From Pseudoalteromonas sp. (GTDB lineage Bacteria > Pseudomonadota > Gammaproteobacteria > Enterobacterales > Alteromonadaceae): a stretch of DNA of 64,000 bases. The position numbers and the translations under genes were made by a program. Location: NCBI RefSeq assembly GCF_018402495.1, contig NZ_JAGYIU010000001.1:868001-932000 (forward strand). Reading direction: 5' to 3'. The notes beneath the pieces are model-generated. The model made no database searches. It was not told the origin of the DNA and saw only the letters and a list, made by a program, of their open reading frames with translations. Shown piece after piece: positions 18,515 to 28,219 of the stretch; the first letter of the stretch is position 1; every line of letters begins with the position of its first letter.

Positions 18515-20083
18515 TTAGCGCATTGCCATCATCATTTTAGCTGGCTGCTCTAAGTATTCTTTCCATAAATTATTAAAGCGCGCGATAGTGCCGCCATCAA
18601 TTACACGGTGATCCCCTGACCAACTTACTTGCATAATTGCACGCGATACCACTTGCCCTTGCTCGTCAAAGCGCGGAAGGTGCTGTAATTTACCTAAGGC
18701 AACAATCGCCACTTCTGGCTTATTAATAATTGGCGTAGCTATAGTGCCACCAATCGCACCAATGTTCGAAATGCTAATAGTACCGCCTTTTAAATCATCT
18801 GGTGCTACGCGGCCTTCTCGAGCTGAGTCAGTTAATTGCGTTAAATTATTAGCTACCTCTACAATACTTTTAGTTTGGCAGGCTTTAATATTTGGTACTA
18901 ATAAGCCCACTTTAGAGTCCACTGCAACCCCGATATTGTGATCATCGTAGTAGGTAATTTCACTGCAATCATCGTTTACTTTTGAGTTAAGTACCGGGAA
19001 TTCAGTCATTGCCAACGATAACGCCTTAATAAAAAACGGCATCATCGTAAGTTTAACGCCCTGTGCTTTATATTGCTCTTTAAGATCAGTTCGAAGTGCA
19101 ATTAAATCAGTTAAGTCAATTTCATCACTGTAGGTAAAATGTGGAATAGTAGAAACCGACGCCACCATTTGTTTTGCCATGGCCGCTTTAATGCCTTTAA
19201 TTGCTTCTGTTCGCGTTCCACCCGAACTAGTTGCGTGTTCAGTACTACGAGTGTTTTTACTCTGAGTCGTTTGTGGCTTGTTAAGCTCAGAGGTATCCAT
19301 GCCAGATGGCACTTCATTTTTTATAAACGCTTCAATATCTTGTTTATAAATTCGGCCATTTTTACCACTGCCTGGTACGCAGGTTAAATCAACGTCAAGC
19401 TCACGCGCTTTACGCCTAACCGCCGGTGATGCAACCGCTTTTTCGTTAACTATTGCAGTTTGCGTTTGCTCAGCAGGTGCGTCTGACGTTGCGTTACTTT
19501 GTGCTTTTACAACAGCTTGGTTAACATCAACGTCTTCTTTTGCGGCTTGCCCTGCAATCGTCATTTGAAACAGTGGGCTATGCACCTTTGCAATTTCACC
19601 TTTTTGATAATACAGCTTTTGCACTGTACCGGTGTATTTAGCCGGTATTTGTACTAGCGCTTTATCGGTCATTACATCACAAACGGCTTGATCTTCTTCT
19701 ATTTCATCGCCCTCTGCCACTAACCATTCAACAATTTCACACTCAACAATACCCTCACCAATGTCGGGTAAAATAAAGTCTTCTAAGTGTTCACGAGTAC
19801 TTGTTGGTGAAGAAGATGTTTCAGCCTCTTCACTGGGTGCTTCTCCAGCCACATCCATTGCAAATAACGGCGCATGTACTTTAGCAATATCGCCTTTTTT
19901 ACAATGCAGCTTAGTGATCACCCCATCGTGTACCGCTGGAATTTGCACTAAGGCTTTATCTGTCATCACATCACAAATAGGCTGATCTTCTTTTACAGTG
20001 TCGCCCTCTTGTACCAGCCATTCGACTACTTCGCATTCAACTATGCCTTCACCAATGTCGGGTAATATAAAATCTTTCGCCAT
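18515..20083 (-). CDS. bkdB: Branched-chain alpha-keto acid dehydrogenase E2, dihydrolipoyl acyltransferase
   Basis: E2 transfers the branched acyl group from E1 through lipoyl-lysine to CoA. The 522 residues contain two N-terminal lipoyl domains with the modified lysine in VMTDKALVQIPA (Lys43 and Lys141). A peripheral-subunit-binding domain follows, SPAVRRKARELDVDL through GSGKNGRIYKQDIEAF (about residues 218-255), then the catalytic acyltransferase domain with the active-site SWSGDHRVIDGG near the end. The DKALVQIP lipoyl motif is typical of branched-chain rather than pyruvate complexes. It is third in the operon after E1 alpha and beta. No E3 gene is present, so dihydrolipoamide dehydrogenase must come from elsewhere. 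Confidence 0.92.
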   Translation of the reverse strand: MAKDFILPDIGEGIVECEVVEWLVQEGDTVKEDQPICDVMTDKALVQIPAVHDGVITKLHCKKGDIAKVHAPLFAMDVAGEAPSEEAETSSSPTSTREHLEDFILPDIGEGIVECEIVEWLVAEGDEIEEDQAVCDVMTDKALVQIPAKYTGTVQKLYYQKGEIAKVHSPLFQMTIAGQAAKEDVDVNQAVVKAQSNATSDAPAEQTQTAIVNEKAVASPAVRRKARELDVDLTCVPGSGKNGRIYKQDIEAFIKNEVPSGMDTSELNKPQTTQSKNTRSTEHATSSGGTRTEAIKGIKAAMAKQMVASVSTIPHFTYSDEIDLTDLIALRTDLKEQYKAQGVKLTMMPFFIKALSLAMTEFPVLNSKVNDDCSEITYYDDHNIGVAVDSKVGLLVPNIKACQTKSIVEVANNLTQLTDSAREGRVAPDDLKGGTISISNIGAIGGTIATPIINKPEVAIVALGKLQHLPRFDEQGQVVSRAIMQVSWSGDHRVIDGGTIARFNNLWKEYLEQPAKMMMAMR

Positions 20084-20091
20084 GGAAACCC

Positions 20092-21069
20092 CTAAAAGTT
20101 CACTGATTGTTTAATTGCGGCCATTACTTTTAATGCATCTGGAACATATTCTTTTTCAAGCGCCAGCGGGTATGGTGTATCTAGACCACAAACACGTAAA
20201 ATAGGCGATTCTAAATGCAGAAAACACTCTTGAGCGATGGTTGCGGCTATTTCTGCGCCAAAACCGTTAGTAATAGGTGCTTCATGACTAACAATAAGAC
20301 GGCCTGTTTTAGTCACTGATTTAGCAATCGTTTCAACATCCCATGGTAAAATACTGCGAAGGTCAATCACTTCACAGCTAATGCCCTGTTCACTGGCTTG
20401 CTTTGCCGCGGCTTCTATAATTTCCATTTGTGCCCCCCACGCTAATAAAGTAACGTCAGTACCCTCTTGAACCACTTCAGCTTTACCAAGTTCAATGCTG
20501 TAATCTTCTTCAGGCACTTCACCAGTTGATGCGCGGTATAAACGTTTGGGCTCAAAAAATAACACTGGATTGTCGTCTTTAATACACGCACGCAGTAAGC
20601 CTTTAGCTTGGTACGGGTTACGCGGCACGACAATTTTTAACCCTGGCGTATGAGCAAAATATGCTTCTGGCGATTGCGAGTGATACAAACCACCAGCAAT
20701 CCCGCCGCCGTAAGGTGTGCGTATTGTTAGATTACCTACGTTGAATTCATTACCGCTACGGTAGCGAAACTTAGCCGATTCATTCACAATTTGATCAAAC
20801 GCAGGAAAGATGTAATCAGCAAATTGAATCTCAGCAAGCGCGGGTGCACCAAAGGCTGCCAAACCATTTGCAAAGCCTAAAATACCTTGCTCTGTGAGCG
20901 GGGTATTGAATACGCGATGCTTACCGTACTTTTCTTGTAACCCTGATGTTGCTCTAAAAACACCGCCAAAATAACCCACGTCTTCACCAAAAATACACGC
21001 TTGAGGATGTTCATTCATGGTGATATCTAAAGCAGAATTAATTGCATGTAGCATGTTCATTTTAGCCAT
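20092..21069 (-). CDS. bkdA2: Branched-chain alpha-keto acid dehydrogenase E1 beta subunit
   Basis: A 325-residue transketolase-like beta subunit of the thiamine-dependent E1. It begins with [20 protein letters not shown], followed by [38 protein letters not shown] and [19 protein letters not shown], the ordered motifs of the BCKDH E1 beta family. The C-terminal transketolase domain has [19 protein letters not shown] and [11 protein letters not shown]. With E1 alpha it decarboxylates ketoacids from valine, leucine and isoleucine. Its ATG overlaps the E1 alpha stop by one base and it is 8 bp from bkdB, so the three genes form one transcript. Confidence 0.93.
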   Translation of the reverse strand: MAKMNMLHAINSALDITMNEHPQACIFGEDVGYFGGVFRATSGLQEKYGKHRVFNTPLTEQGILGFANGLAAFGAPALAEIQFADYIFPAFDQIVNESAKFRYRSGNEFNVGNLTIRTPYGGGIAGGLYHSQSPEAYFAHTPGLKIVVPRNPYQAKGLLRACIKDDNPVLFFEPKRLYRASTGEVPEEDYSIELGKAEVVQEGTDVTLLAWGAQMEIIEAAAKQASEQGISCEVIDLRSILPWDVETIAKSVTKTGRLIVSHEAPITNGFGAEIAATIAQECFLHLESPILRVCGLDTPYPLALEKEYVPDALKVMAAIKQSVNF

Positions 21070-22283
21070 TACTTAATTCTCCCTGCTGTTGTTGGGTAGG
21101 CGTCTGGATGTGCTTTTATATGTGTTTTAAGTTCATCATATTGACGTTGTAAAGATGGAATTGGCGTATCGTAAACATCTGAAATTAGCTCTTCTAACGC
21201 CGGCTTATCAATTACTTCAGCGCGTTTTAGTGCCGCTAAAATATCATCACGAATTGTTTCTTTCGCTTTGATATCTTCTGCGTCATCTAACCAATTTTGT
21301 TTTACTAACCATTTTCTAAAGCGCTCAATTGGGCATGTTTTATAGTTTGCTTCTTCATCTTTTGAACGGTAACCGCTTGGATCATCTGATGTTGAATGCG
21401 CACCTAAACGATACGCTATCGATTCAATTAATACCGGTTCACCTTGTGTCGCAGCAATTTCGCGGGCTTTTTTAGTTGCCGCGTAAACGGCGAGCGCATC
21501 ACTACCATCAACACGAATGGTTTTAATACCATAACCCACACCACGTGAAGCAATCCCATCGCCTTTAAATTGCTCATCGGCTGGGGTTGAAATAGCATAA
21601 CCATTGTTACGTGCAAAAAAGATAACCGGTGATTTATGTACTGCAGCCATATTTAAGCCTGCATGAAAGTCACCTTCTGAGGCAGCCCCTTCTCCAAAAT
21701 AACAAATAGTAACGTTATCAATAGTACTTGCTAGTTCACCTGTTTTAGCATCAATGTGTTTTACTTTTTGACCATATGCGTAACCCGTAGCCTGTGGAAT
21801 TTGTGTTCCCAAAGGTGATGAAATGGTCATATAGTTAAGTGCTTTAGAACCATAATGGATCGGCATTTGACGGCCTTTACCTAAATCTAATTCATTAGAA
21901 AACATTTGGTTCATAAATTGATCAAGGGTAAATCCACGGTAGTGCAAGGCTGCTTGTTCACGGTATTGCGCCATGATCATGTCATCTTGTTCAAGGGCTG
22001 CAGCAGAGGCAGTTACCGCCGCTTCTTCCCCTAAACATTGCATGTAAAAGCTGACGCGGCCTTGGCGTTGAGCACCCTGCATACGTTCATCAAGCAAACG
22101 AATAAAACGCATGGTTTCGTATAATTTAATAGCGGTGTGTTTAGAAATATCAGGTGCAGGAGCACTAGGATGAATGTCGCCGTCCTCAGTTAAAATACTC
22201 AGGGTTGGAATATTAAGTGCGTGGCCGTCAATAAACTCAAGCTCATGATTAATATTCAGCGATACGTTATTGGGATTACTCAT
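21069..22283 (-). CDS. bkdA1: Branched-chain alpha-keto acid dehydrogenase E1 alpha subunit
   Basis: A 404-residue thiamine-diphosphate-binding alpha subunit. The TPP motif runs from [20 protein letters not shown] to ARNNGYAIS (about residues 195-235). [16 protein letters not shown] is the loop that carries the phosphorylation sites in animal BCKDH and orders the active site. The N-terminal ~50 residues before [16 protein letters not shown] are an extension typical of the branched-chain enzyme. It is the first gene of bkdA1-bkdA2-bkdB. The promoter lies upstream at the 26-bp palindrome, about 112 bp before the start. Confidence 0.93.
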   Translation of the reverse strand: MSNPNNVSLNINHELEFIDGHALNIPTLSILTEDGDIHPSAPAPDISKHTAIKLYETMRFIRLLDERMQGAQRQGRVSFYMQCLGEEAAVTASAAALEQDDMIMAQYREQAALHYRGFTLDQFMNQMFSNELDLGKGRQMPIHYGSKALNYMTISSPLGTQIPQATGYAYGQKVKHIDAKTGELASTIDNVTICYFGEGAASEGDFHAGLNMAAVHKSPVIFFARNNGYAISTPADEQFKGDGIASRGVGYGIKTIRVDGSDALAVYAATKKAREIAATQGEPVLIESIAYRLGAHSTSDDPSGYRSKDEEANYKTCPIERFRKWLVKQNWLDDAEDIKAKETIRDDILAALKRAEVIDKPALEELISDVYDTPIPSLQRQYDELKTHIKAHPDAYPTTAGRIK

Positions 22284-22394
22284 AACCTACCTTCTTTTGT
22301 TGTCGGTATCACAGCGCCCCTTTGGATTATTATTATGGGTGATAGTTGCTGAATAAACTTTGCAACATCTGCACTGTATTTAATTAAAGCTGCC

Positions 22395-22420
22395 AACACT
22401 TTACGTTAACGTAAAGTGTT
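22395..22420. promoter_or_regulatory. Perfect 26-bp palindrome, candidate LiuR operator of bkd
   Basis: The half-site AACACTTTACGTT is followed directly by its exact reverse complement, a perfect 13+13 palindrome. On the minus strand it fills the 17-bp spacer between TTGAAT (-35-like) and TAAAGT (-10-like), so a bound regulator would act on the bkd promoter itself. The core TTTACGTTAACGTAAA resembles the ACGT-N2-ACGT sites at the etf locus. LiuR control of bkd genes is known in related bacteria; here it is inferred. Confidence 0.65.
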
Positions 22421-22548
22421 ATTCAACAAAACTGTGACCAAACAAAAGTAAATATTGAGCAAAAAACTGGCAAGTTAACTATACATATAATTAACCACTT
22501 ATTAATCAGTTGGTTAAACTTTCATAACAAGTGGTCTGATGTGTTGAT

Positions 22549-23601
22549 TTAGCTAAAGCGGCTATCCACTTGCATGGGGACTACTGTCAGTAATGCACGT
22601 TGACCAATAGCAACCTGCGCGTTAGGAAAAATAATGGCTTCCCCTTCTACGTCGGCATATATGGCATTATCGCCATCGGTGGCTAAAAGCTCACCCTTTG
22701 CAAACCCTGTAAAATTCTCGGCATCGTCAGAAAACGGAAAACTAAAGTTTTGCTCTGTGCGGTTAATAGTACGATGAACAGAAAACAACTCAAAGTCGCT
22801 TGCATTAAACTCTGGGTATTTAACTTCTTTTTGACTAATTAATGCAGTTAATGATTGTTTCGTTTTTTCAAAACGAGTCATATCATTTTCACCAAAGGGT
22901 TTCACTTGCCCAAGCTCTACAGTAAATGAGTCGGCACCATGAACAAACGACGAATAGTAGCTAAATGTGGTAGCTGGCGACTTCATCATCAATACTGTAT
23001 TTACACCACAGCTTAATAAAAACTGCAGTTGCGACTTTTTCCATGGCTTGCCATGTAAAAATGGATAAACAGCAAATTTTTCGTTTTTAGAGCCACGAAT
23101 AGCAGTATGTAAATCATAATGACAGCGATACGTCCCCTGCTCTGAGCGTGCATAAAAATCGCTCACGTACTGTTCAAGTTTTGTAGCACGAACACGTTCG
23201 TCGTTCATCGCTATGCCATCAACACTGTGGTGGCCGTTAAACAATCGGTTTAAGTTCTCTTCTACAAATCGTTTACCCATATTAATTGACTGAGGATTAC
23301 CAAAAATAAATAAAACGCGTTGTTGTAATTCAAGTTGCCCACTAATAATGTGTTTAATGAGTTCATCACAAATTTCAATGGGGGCTGTCTCATTGCCATG
23401 AATGGCACTAGATAGCACCACATTTTTTGACGTTATACAATCAGGTTCAAACTCAATCACTCCGGTATCGTGTATGGTAACCTGAGTATTGTTATTAAGC
23501 GTAAATTGACCTGCCTCTAAATGCCATTCATGGTTTCGCGAAAGCGTTAAAAAATCACCGTCTTGTTTTAATTGATTAATATATTCTGCAGTGGCTGACA
23601 T
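22549..23601 (-). CDS. astE: Succinylglutamate desuccinylase
   Basis: AstE performs the last step of the arginine succinyltransferase pathway, hydrolysing N-succinylglutamate to succinate and glutamate. The 350-residue zinc carboxypeptidase-like protein has the metal motif [13 protein letters not shown] (His68, Glu71), the [24 protein letters not shown] segment, and the third zinc ligand region [11 protein letters not shown]. The glutamate region [10 protein letters not shown] is also present. The start is the ATG at 23601. The other ast genes are not in this window, so the gene is separated from any astCADB operon. It is monocistronic between the bkd control region and pgm. Confidence 0.9.
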   Translation of the reverse strand: MSATAEYINQLKQDGDFLTLSRNHEWHLEAGQFTLNNNTQVTIHDTGVIEFEPDCITSKNVVLSSAIHGNETAPIEICDELIKHIISGQLELQQRVLFIFGNPQSINMGKRFVEENLNRLFNGHHSVDGIAMNDERVRATKLEQYVSDFYARSEQGTYRCHYDLHTAIRGSKNEKFAVYPFLHGKPWKKSQLQFLLSCGVNTVLMMKSPATTFSYYSSFVHGADSFTVELGQVKPFGENDMTRFEKTKQSLTALISQKEVKYPEFNASDFELFSVHRTINRTEQNFSFPFSDDAENFTGFAKGELLATDGDNAIYADVEGEAIIFPNAQVAIGQRALLTVVPMQVDSRFS

Positions 23602-23637
23602 AACGATAAAAGCCCTTTTTTTGTAAATTATAGATAC

Positions 23638-23666
23638 AAAAACGGCTGATAAAATCAGCCGTTTTT
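23638..23666. terminator. Terminator of seqA-pgm
   Basis: The perfect stem AAAAACGGCTGAT / ATCAGCCGTTTTT with an AAA loop lies 16 bp downstream of pgm on the minus strand. Confidence 0.9.
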
Positions 23667-23681
23667 AGTTGTAATTGCATA

Positions 23682-25319
23682 TTAGCTAATCACTGAATCA
23701 ACCAGTTTTTTAGCTTCTTTTTCTAATAAGGCTAAGTGCTCTTCGCCTTTAAATGATTCTAAGTAAATTTTATAAATATCTTCCGTACCTGAAGGACGCG
23801 CTGCAAACCAGCCGTTTTCAGTCACCACTTTTAAGCCACCAATTGCCGCGTTATTGCCTGGTGCATGCGTTAGCTTTTGTAAGATAGGCTCACCCGCTAA
23901 GGTATTTACTTTTACATCATCAGCACTAAGTGCTTTTAATCGCGACTTTTGTTCAGCCGTTGCTGGCGCATCTAAACGTTTGTATAGTGGCGCACCAAAT
24001 TCTTGCTCTAGTTCTTTATATAACGCAGACGGAGTTTTACCCGTAACCGCAAGAATTTCAGCGGCAAGTAAGCCCATGATAAAGCCATCTTTATCTGTAC
24101 ACCATACGCTACCATCAAAGCGCAAAAAGGCGGCACCGGCACTTTCCTCGCCACCAAAAGCTAATGTACCTTTGTTTAGCCCTTCAACAAACCACTTAAA
24201 ACCTACCGGTACTTCTTTTACTTTACGCTTGTTTCGCTCAGTTACTTTATCAATCATTGAACTAGAAACCAGTGTTTTACCAATTTCAACACTGGCACCC
24301 CAGTCACGATGAGTCAGTAAATAGTCAATCGCTACCGCTAAAAAGTGATTAGGATTCATTAACCCATCTGGTGTTACTATGCCGTGACGGTCATAATCAG
24401 GGTCATTACCAATCGATAAATCAAAATCATCTTTAAGGGCAATTAAATTAGCCATTGAATACGGTGATGAGCAATCCATACGAATTTTGCCATCTTTATC
24501 AAGCGGCATAAATGCAAAACGCGGATCAACACTGTCATTAACTACCGTTAAATCTAAATTATATTTTTGCGCGATCACTGGCCAAAAGTTAATGCCTGAG
24601 CCACCTAATGGATCAATACCAATTTTAATGCCTGCCTCACTGATAGCTTTTAAATTTATAATATTTTCAAGGTCATTAATGTAAGGGGTCATTAAATCTT
24701 GGTAGCGAATAAAACCAGAGCGTGATGCTTTTGCAAAAGGAAATAATTCCACTTCAACTAAGTCTTCAAGTAAAAGTTGATTGGCTCTGTCTTCAATCCA
24801 TTTTGTTACATCTGTATCTGCAGGGCCGCCATTTGGAGGATTATATTTAAACCCGCCATCTTCTGGTGGATTATGAGATGGAGTCACTACAATGCCATCG
24901 GCAAGTTCATTTGGGTGGTTTTTATTATAACTAACAATCGCATGACTTATAACTGGCGTTGGAGTAAAGTCACCGTTTTCTTGGGTGATCACTTGCACTT
25001 CATTCGCAACCAGTACTTCTATCGCAGAGTTAAAGGCCGCTTCGCTTAATGCATGAGTGTCTTTGCCCAAAAATAATGGACCAAATATATCGTTTTGCTT
25101 TCTGTAGTCACAAATTGCTTGAGTAATAGATAATATGTGGGACTCATTAAATTTTACATCGTGCGCACAGCCACGGTGCCCTGATGTACCAAATGCGACA
25201 CAATGTTCAGGGTTTTGCTCTAAATCAGGCTCATTTAAATAGTACGCTGACACTAACTTTGGTACATTCACTAAAACCGATTGAGGTGCAGTTTTACCTG
25301 CGCCAGAATGAATTGCCAT
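23682..25319 (-). CDS. pgm: Phosphoglucomutase, alpha-D-glucose phosphate-specific
   Basis: Pgm interconverts glucose-1-phosphate and glucose-6-phosphate, linking glycolysis to sugar-nucleotide and polysaccharide synthesis. The 545 residues show the early FGTSGHRG motif, the phosphoserine loop [19 protein letters not shown], the metal-binding [12 protein letters not shown], the sugar-binding [12 protein letters not shown], and the phosphate-binding [12 protein letters not shown] near the end. Length and motifs match the E. coli enzyme (546). It lies 9 bp after seqA in the same direction, the same seqA-pgm pair seen in E. coli. Confidence 0.97.
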   Translation of the reverse strand: MAIHSGAGKTAPQSVLVNVPKLVSAYYLNEPDLEQNPEHCVAFGTSGHRGCAHDVKFNESHILSITQAICDYRKQNDIFGPLFLGKDTHALSEAAFNSAIEVLVANEVQVITQENGDFTPTPVISHAIVSYNKNHPNELADGIVVTPSHNPPEDGGFKYNPPNGGPADTDVTKWIEDRANQLLLEDLVEVELFPFAKASRSGFIRYQDLMTPYINDLENIINLKAISEAGIKIGIDPLGGSGINFWPVIAQKYNLDLTVVNDSVDPRFAFMPLDKDGKIRMDCSSPYSMANLIALKDDFDLSIGNDPDYDRHGIVTPDGLMNPNHFLAVAIDYLLTHRDWGASVEIGKTLVSSSMIDKVTERNKRKVKEVPVGFKWFVEGLNKGTLAFGGEESAGAAFLRFDGSVWCTDKDGFIMGLLAAEILAVTGKTPSALYKELEQEFGAPLYKRLDAPATAEQKSRLKALSADDVKVNTLAGEPILQKLTHAPGNNAAIGGLKVVTENGWFAARPSGTEDIYKIYLESFKGEEHLALLEKEAKKLVDSVIS

Positions 25320-25328
25320 GGTCTTTCC

Positions 25329-25913
25329 TTAAAGATAATCACGAATTTTTTCAGCTTGCTCGTTGCTATAGCCTAAACTAAGCGCAACTTCATGCAGCAT
25401 CATTTTTTTGCGCGTAGTATTGGAATTAGTCATCACCCAATATTCACTATCGGTGATGTTCTTTGGATTCATACTGCTGCCGCTATTGACTAAATCTTCT
25501 TTACTGGTAGCAAAATAAACACGATCACGACCTTTTATATCTAGCACTGCAGAGAAATCTGTTTTATGGGTTCGGTGAAATGCACTTAAAATAAATAAGA
25601 AGCGACCGACAACGCCTTTTTGCATTGCCAACTCTTCTTTATTTAAAATATTAAATACATTTGCATTTTTTTTATTTACCTGCGGTTTAGCCTTTTGGGT
25701 TGGCTGATCATCATCTGCTATTGATTGTTCTACCGATGAATTAGACACGTTAACGGTTTCATTTTTATGATCGGTCTTTAAATTTGTAGGGTTATTTTTT
25801 TCGCCGTTGAGATTTAATAAACGACGTAAAATAGTGGATGCACTCTCACCAATACTTTGTGTATTGCTTGCAATGTACTGATATAACTCGTCGTCTATGT
25901 CAATTTGTTTCAT
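25329..25913 (-). CDS. seqA: SeqA, negative modulator of replication initiation
   Basis: SeqA binds hemimethylated GATC pairs, sequesters oriC and organises new DNA. The N-terminal oligomerisation domain MKQIDIDDELYQYIASNTQSIGESASTILRRLL is close to the E. coli protein. A linker of about 70 polar residues follows (longer than in E. coli), then the DNA-binding domain with KGVVGRFLFILSAFHRTH, VYFATSKEDLVNSGSSMNPKNI and WVMTNSNTTRKKMML. I start it at the ATG at 25913, as in homologues, giving 194 residues; an in-frame start eight codons earlier is unlikely. Its presence implies Dam methylation in this organism. Confidence 0.95.
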   Translation of the reverse strand: MKQIDIDDELYQYIASNTQSIGESASTILRRLLNLNGEKNNPTNLKTDHKNETVNVSNSSVEQSIADDDQPTQKAKPQVNKKNANVFNILNKEELAMQKGVVGRFLFILSAFHRTHKTDFSAVLDIKGRDRVYFATSKEDLVNSGSSMNPKNITDSEYWVMTNSNTTRKKMMLHEVALSLGYSNEQAEKIRDYL

Positions 25914-26128
25914 GTTCTTCCTGTCATTACGGGTCACATTTTTCTTTCTCGCTGATTATACCCAATCCAGATAGAAATGCGAGTTACAACCTACGCAACT
26001 CTAAGCTTAGCAGTAATGAGTAATCAAAGAGCGAGGTGCTTTTAAATACAACATACGAATAATATCTGTATTTTTTGCTTTTTAAGTTAATGCTCGGCAA
26101 ACTATGCGCAAAATTGAAGGAAACGTCT

Positions 26129-26896
26129 ATGCAATTAAATTATAAACAAATTGGTCAAGGTACCCATGTTATTTTGATCCATGGCCTGTTTGGCTCTTTA
26201 GAAAACCTTAATGTGATTGCAAAACCATTAAGCCAACACTTTTGCGTCACCAATGTTGATTTACGTAATCATGGTCTTTCACTCCATAGCGATGAGATGG
26301 ATTATAATTCAATGGCGAGTGATATCGTTGATTTAATGGCAACTTTAAATATAGAAAAAGCGCATATAGTTGGTCACTCCATGGGCGGTAAAGTCGCGAT
26401 GCAAATAGCACTGAGCCATGCTGATTTAGTCGATAAGCTCGTGGTTCTTGATATTGCGCCTGTGAGCTACCCTGCACGCCATACTCAAATACTTGCGGCA
26501 TTAAATGCAGTAAAAAATGCAGATATTAGTGATAGAAAGCAAGCTGATTCAATAATGCAACCGTATATAGAAGAGTTAGGTGTACGTCAGTTTTTATTAA
26601 AAAGCTTATATAAAAATGATGACGGGCAATTTGTCTGGCGATTTAATTTGTCAGTTCTCGATAAAAAATATTCAATAATTACTAACAACATTAATGCAAA
26701 TAATTCTTGTTTATGCGAGACTCTGTTTATAAAGGGTAATGATTCTGACTATATTTTAGCCGAGCACCGCGAAGCAATTAATGCACTGTTTAAAAACGTC
26801 AGTGCCAAAATCATACATGGTGCAGGTCATTGGTTACATGCTCAAAAACCACAGGCGGTGAACAAAGCAATCAATGACTTTTTAACTGCAGTTTAA
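26129..26896 (+). CDS. ybfF: Alpha/beta hydrolase, YbfF-type esterase
   Basis: A 255-residue cytoplasmic alpha/beta hydrolase. HGLFGSLENL provides the oxyanion region, VGHSMGGKVAMQIAL holds the nucleophile serine in the G-H-S-M-G elbow, VVLDIAPVSYPARH is the typical YbfF follow-on, and the catalytic histidine lies in HGAGHWLHAQKP. E. coli YbfF hydrolyses short acyl esters and acyl-CoA. The ATG at 26129, with GAAGG 8 bp upstream, is the best start; the ATG/TTG options upstream would add an unusual tail. It is divergent from seqA, as in enterobacteria. Confidence 0.92.
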   Translation: MQLNYKQIGQGTHVILIHGLFGSLENLNVIAKPLSQHFCVTNVDLRNHGLSLHSDEMDYNSMASDIVDLMATLNIEKAHIVGHSMGGKVAMQIALSHADLVDKLVVLDIAPVSYPARHTQILAALNAVKNADISDRKQADSIMQPYIEELGVRQFLLKSLYKNDDGQFVWRFNLSVLDKKYSIITNNINANNSCLCETLFIKGNDSDYILAEHREAINALFKNVSAKIIHGAGHWLHAQKPQAVNKAINDFLTAV

Positions 26897-26991
26897 TGTT
26901 GTTTTTATGGTGTGTTTTTGATTTATCGCACTAAATAATTAAATATTTATGTGCTATAGTACGCGCCGTTTAATTTAAAGGTTACACGTCG

Positions 26992-27213
26992 ATGGTTAGT
27001 CAGTTTATTAACGAATTTGATACCCTAGGGTTGTACTTTGGCTTAGCAGGTATATTTATTTTTATCGGCTTGGCAATTAAAGACGTACTGAAAAGTGCGA
27101 ATGTGCCTAAATTTGGCCGCTATATTGTGTGGCTGGTACTGTTTTTAGGTTGCTCGGGCTTTATTGCCAAAGGACTTATTCAGGTATTTTGGCAAGGTGC
27201 GGGTGTAGGTTAA
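26992..27213 (+). CDS. DUF2788 small membrane protein
   Basis: A 73-residue protein with two membrane helices (about residues 13-31 and 45-66) joined by a short basic cytoplasmic loop, KDVLKSANVPKFGRY. It fits the DUF2788 family, small integral membrane proteins of marine gammaproteobacteria. No function is known. It ends 2 bp before ybfE and is probably cotranscribed with ybfE and fldA. In E. coli nothing lies between ybfF and ybfE, so this gene is an addition to an otherwise conserved block. Confidence 0.78.
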   Translation: MVSQFINEFDTLGLYFGLAGIFIFIGLAIKDVLKSANVPKFGRYIVWLVLFLGCSGFIAKGLIQVFWQGAGVG

Positions 27214-27215
27214 GC

Positions 27216-27494
27216 ATGGCCAAATCAGAAACAGATAGAACAACGCTTGATTTATTTGAATACGAGAAACGCCCCGGCAGACCTAAAACTAATCCCCTAC
27301 CACGGGATATGCAGTTAAAGGTTAATAAACGTAATCAAATAAAAAGAGATAAGGCGCGTGGTTTAAAACGTGTTGAATTTAAAGTTTCGTCACAGCTGTA
27401 TCAGGCACTGAGTGATATGGCAGATGCACAAAATATTAGCCGTAGTGCGTTGATCGAAACAATTTTACAAGAAAGATTGGCTATTGATAGATAA
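27216..27494 (+). CDS. ybfE: YbfE-family small protein, LexA-regulated in E. coli
   Basis: A 92-residue basic protein. The first half has LDLFEYEKRPGRPKTNPLPR and a lysine/arginine-rich KRNQIKRDKARGLKRVEF segment. The second half resembles a ribbon-helix-helix fold: FKVSSQLYQALSDMADAQNISRSALIETIL. That layout suggests DNA binding, but no target is established. It starts at the ATG at 27216, 2 bp after the DUF2788 stop. E. coli ybfE is listed as LexA-regulated; I see no convincing CTGT-N8-ACAG SOS box here. Confidence 0.85.
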   Translation: MAKSETDRTTLDLFEYEKRPGRPKTNPLPRDMQLKVNKRNQIKRDKARGLKRVEFKVSSQLYQALSDMADAQNISRSALIETILQERLAIDR

Positions 27495-27507
27495 AAGGTT
27501 TAAATCC

Positions 27508-28035
27508 ATGGCAAGTGTAGGCATTTTTTTCGGAAGCGATACAGGTAACACAGAACACGTAGCAAAAATGATCCAAAAAGAATTGGGCAAAAAACTTGTG
27601 GCTGTTCATGACATTGCAAAAAGCTCTAAAGAAGAGATTGCAGAGTTTGATCTGATTTTATTTGGTATTCCAACTTGGTATTATGGTGAAGCGCAATGTG
27701 ACTGGGACGATTTCTTTCCTGAGCTTGAAGAAATAAGCTTCGAAGGTAAACTCGTGGCCATTTTTGGTTGCGGTGACCAAGAAGACTATGCCGAATACTT
27801 CTTAGATGCTATGGGCATGATCAATGATATCGTAACAGAACGTGGCGCTATTGTTGTTGGCCATTGGCCTAGCGACAGTTATGATTTTGAAGCATCAAAA
27901 GGCATGGCAGATGATACGCACTTTGTAGGTTTAGGAATTGATGAAGACCGTCAACCAGAACTTACCGAGCAACGCGTTAAACAGTGGTGTGCTCAGGTGT
28001 ATGATGAAATGTGCTTAAGCGAATTAGCAGATTAA
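27508..28035 (+). CDS. fldA: Flavodoxin
   Basis: A 175-residue long-chain flavodoxin, an FMN protein that carries low-potential electrons in place of ferredoxin. The FMN phosphate loop is GSDTGNTEHVAKMI near residue 8. The isoalloxazine-stacking loops are FGIPTWYYGEAQCDW and FGCGDQEDYAEYFLDA, and EGKLVAIFG is also present. It starts at the ATG at 27508 with AAAAGG upstream, 13 bp after ybfE. It precedes fur in the same direction, as in E. coli, although a terminator-like hairpin lies between them. Confidence 0.96.
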   Translation: MASVGIFFGSDTGNTEHVAKMIQKELGKKLVAVHDIAKSSKEEIAEFDLILFGIPTWYYGEAQCDWDDFFPELEEISFEGKLVAIFGCGDQEDYAEYFLDAMGMINDIVTERGAIVVGHWPSDSYDFEASKGMADDTHFVGLGIDEDRQPELTEQRVKQWCAQVYDEMCLSELAD

Positions 28036-28051
28036 TCCCCCCTTCTTTTTG

Positions 28052-28090
28052 TGCTAATTGTTTAAAATATTATCAAACAGTTAGCATTTT
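28052..28090 (+). terminator. Terminator-like hairpin between fldA and fur
   Basis: The 12-bp arms TGCTAATTGTTT and AAACAGTTAGCA (one wobble pair) enclose an 11-base AT loop and are followed by TTTT, 17 bp after the fldA stop codon. Confidence 0.6.
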
Positions 28091-28101
28091 CCGCGTTAAT
28101 A

Positions 28102-28115
28102 TTGATATAGATCAA
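28102..28115. promoter_or_regulatory. FNR-type binding site upstream of fur
   Basis: TTGAT-ATAG-ATCAA matches the FNR consensus TTGAT-N4-ATCAA exactly. It lies 105-118 bp before the fur start codon and about 8 bp before a candidate -35. FNR/EtrA control of fur is inferred from this site alone. Confidence 0.6.
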
Positions 28116-28122
28116 TTGTTCT

Positions 28123-28151
28123 TTGCACTTCCTGCAAAGGCACGTTATCCT
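28123..28151 (+). promoter_or_regulatory. Candidate sigma-70 promoter of fur
   Basis: TTGCAC (28123-28128) and TATCCT (28146-28151) are 17 bp apart. A small 6-bp hairpin (ACATCT-AGCA-AGATGT, 28171-28186) lies in the leader between this promoter and fur. Confidence 0.4.
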
Positions 28152-28219
28152 AACTAGTATTGTGACGAGTACATCTAGCAAGATGTCTAGTATAACTAAA
28201 TAAAATTGAGACAGATTTA

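Noticed and set aside
18515..22283. Assignment as pyruvate dehydrogenase or acetoin dehydrogenase
   Set aside because: The two-subunit E1, the branched-chain E1 alpha loop and the DKALVQIP lipoyl motif fit a branched-chain ketoacid complex better.
25940..26128. Second copy of the nested inverted-repeat element in the seqA-ybfF gap
   Set aside because: One TTATACCCAAT-like end is present, but no matching opposite arm is seen.
26897..27215. SOS (LexA) box expected for ybfE
   Set aside because: No CTGT-N8-ACAG-like sequence was found; LexA control is not claimed here.
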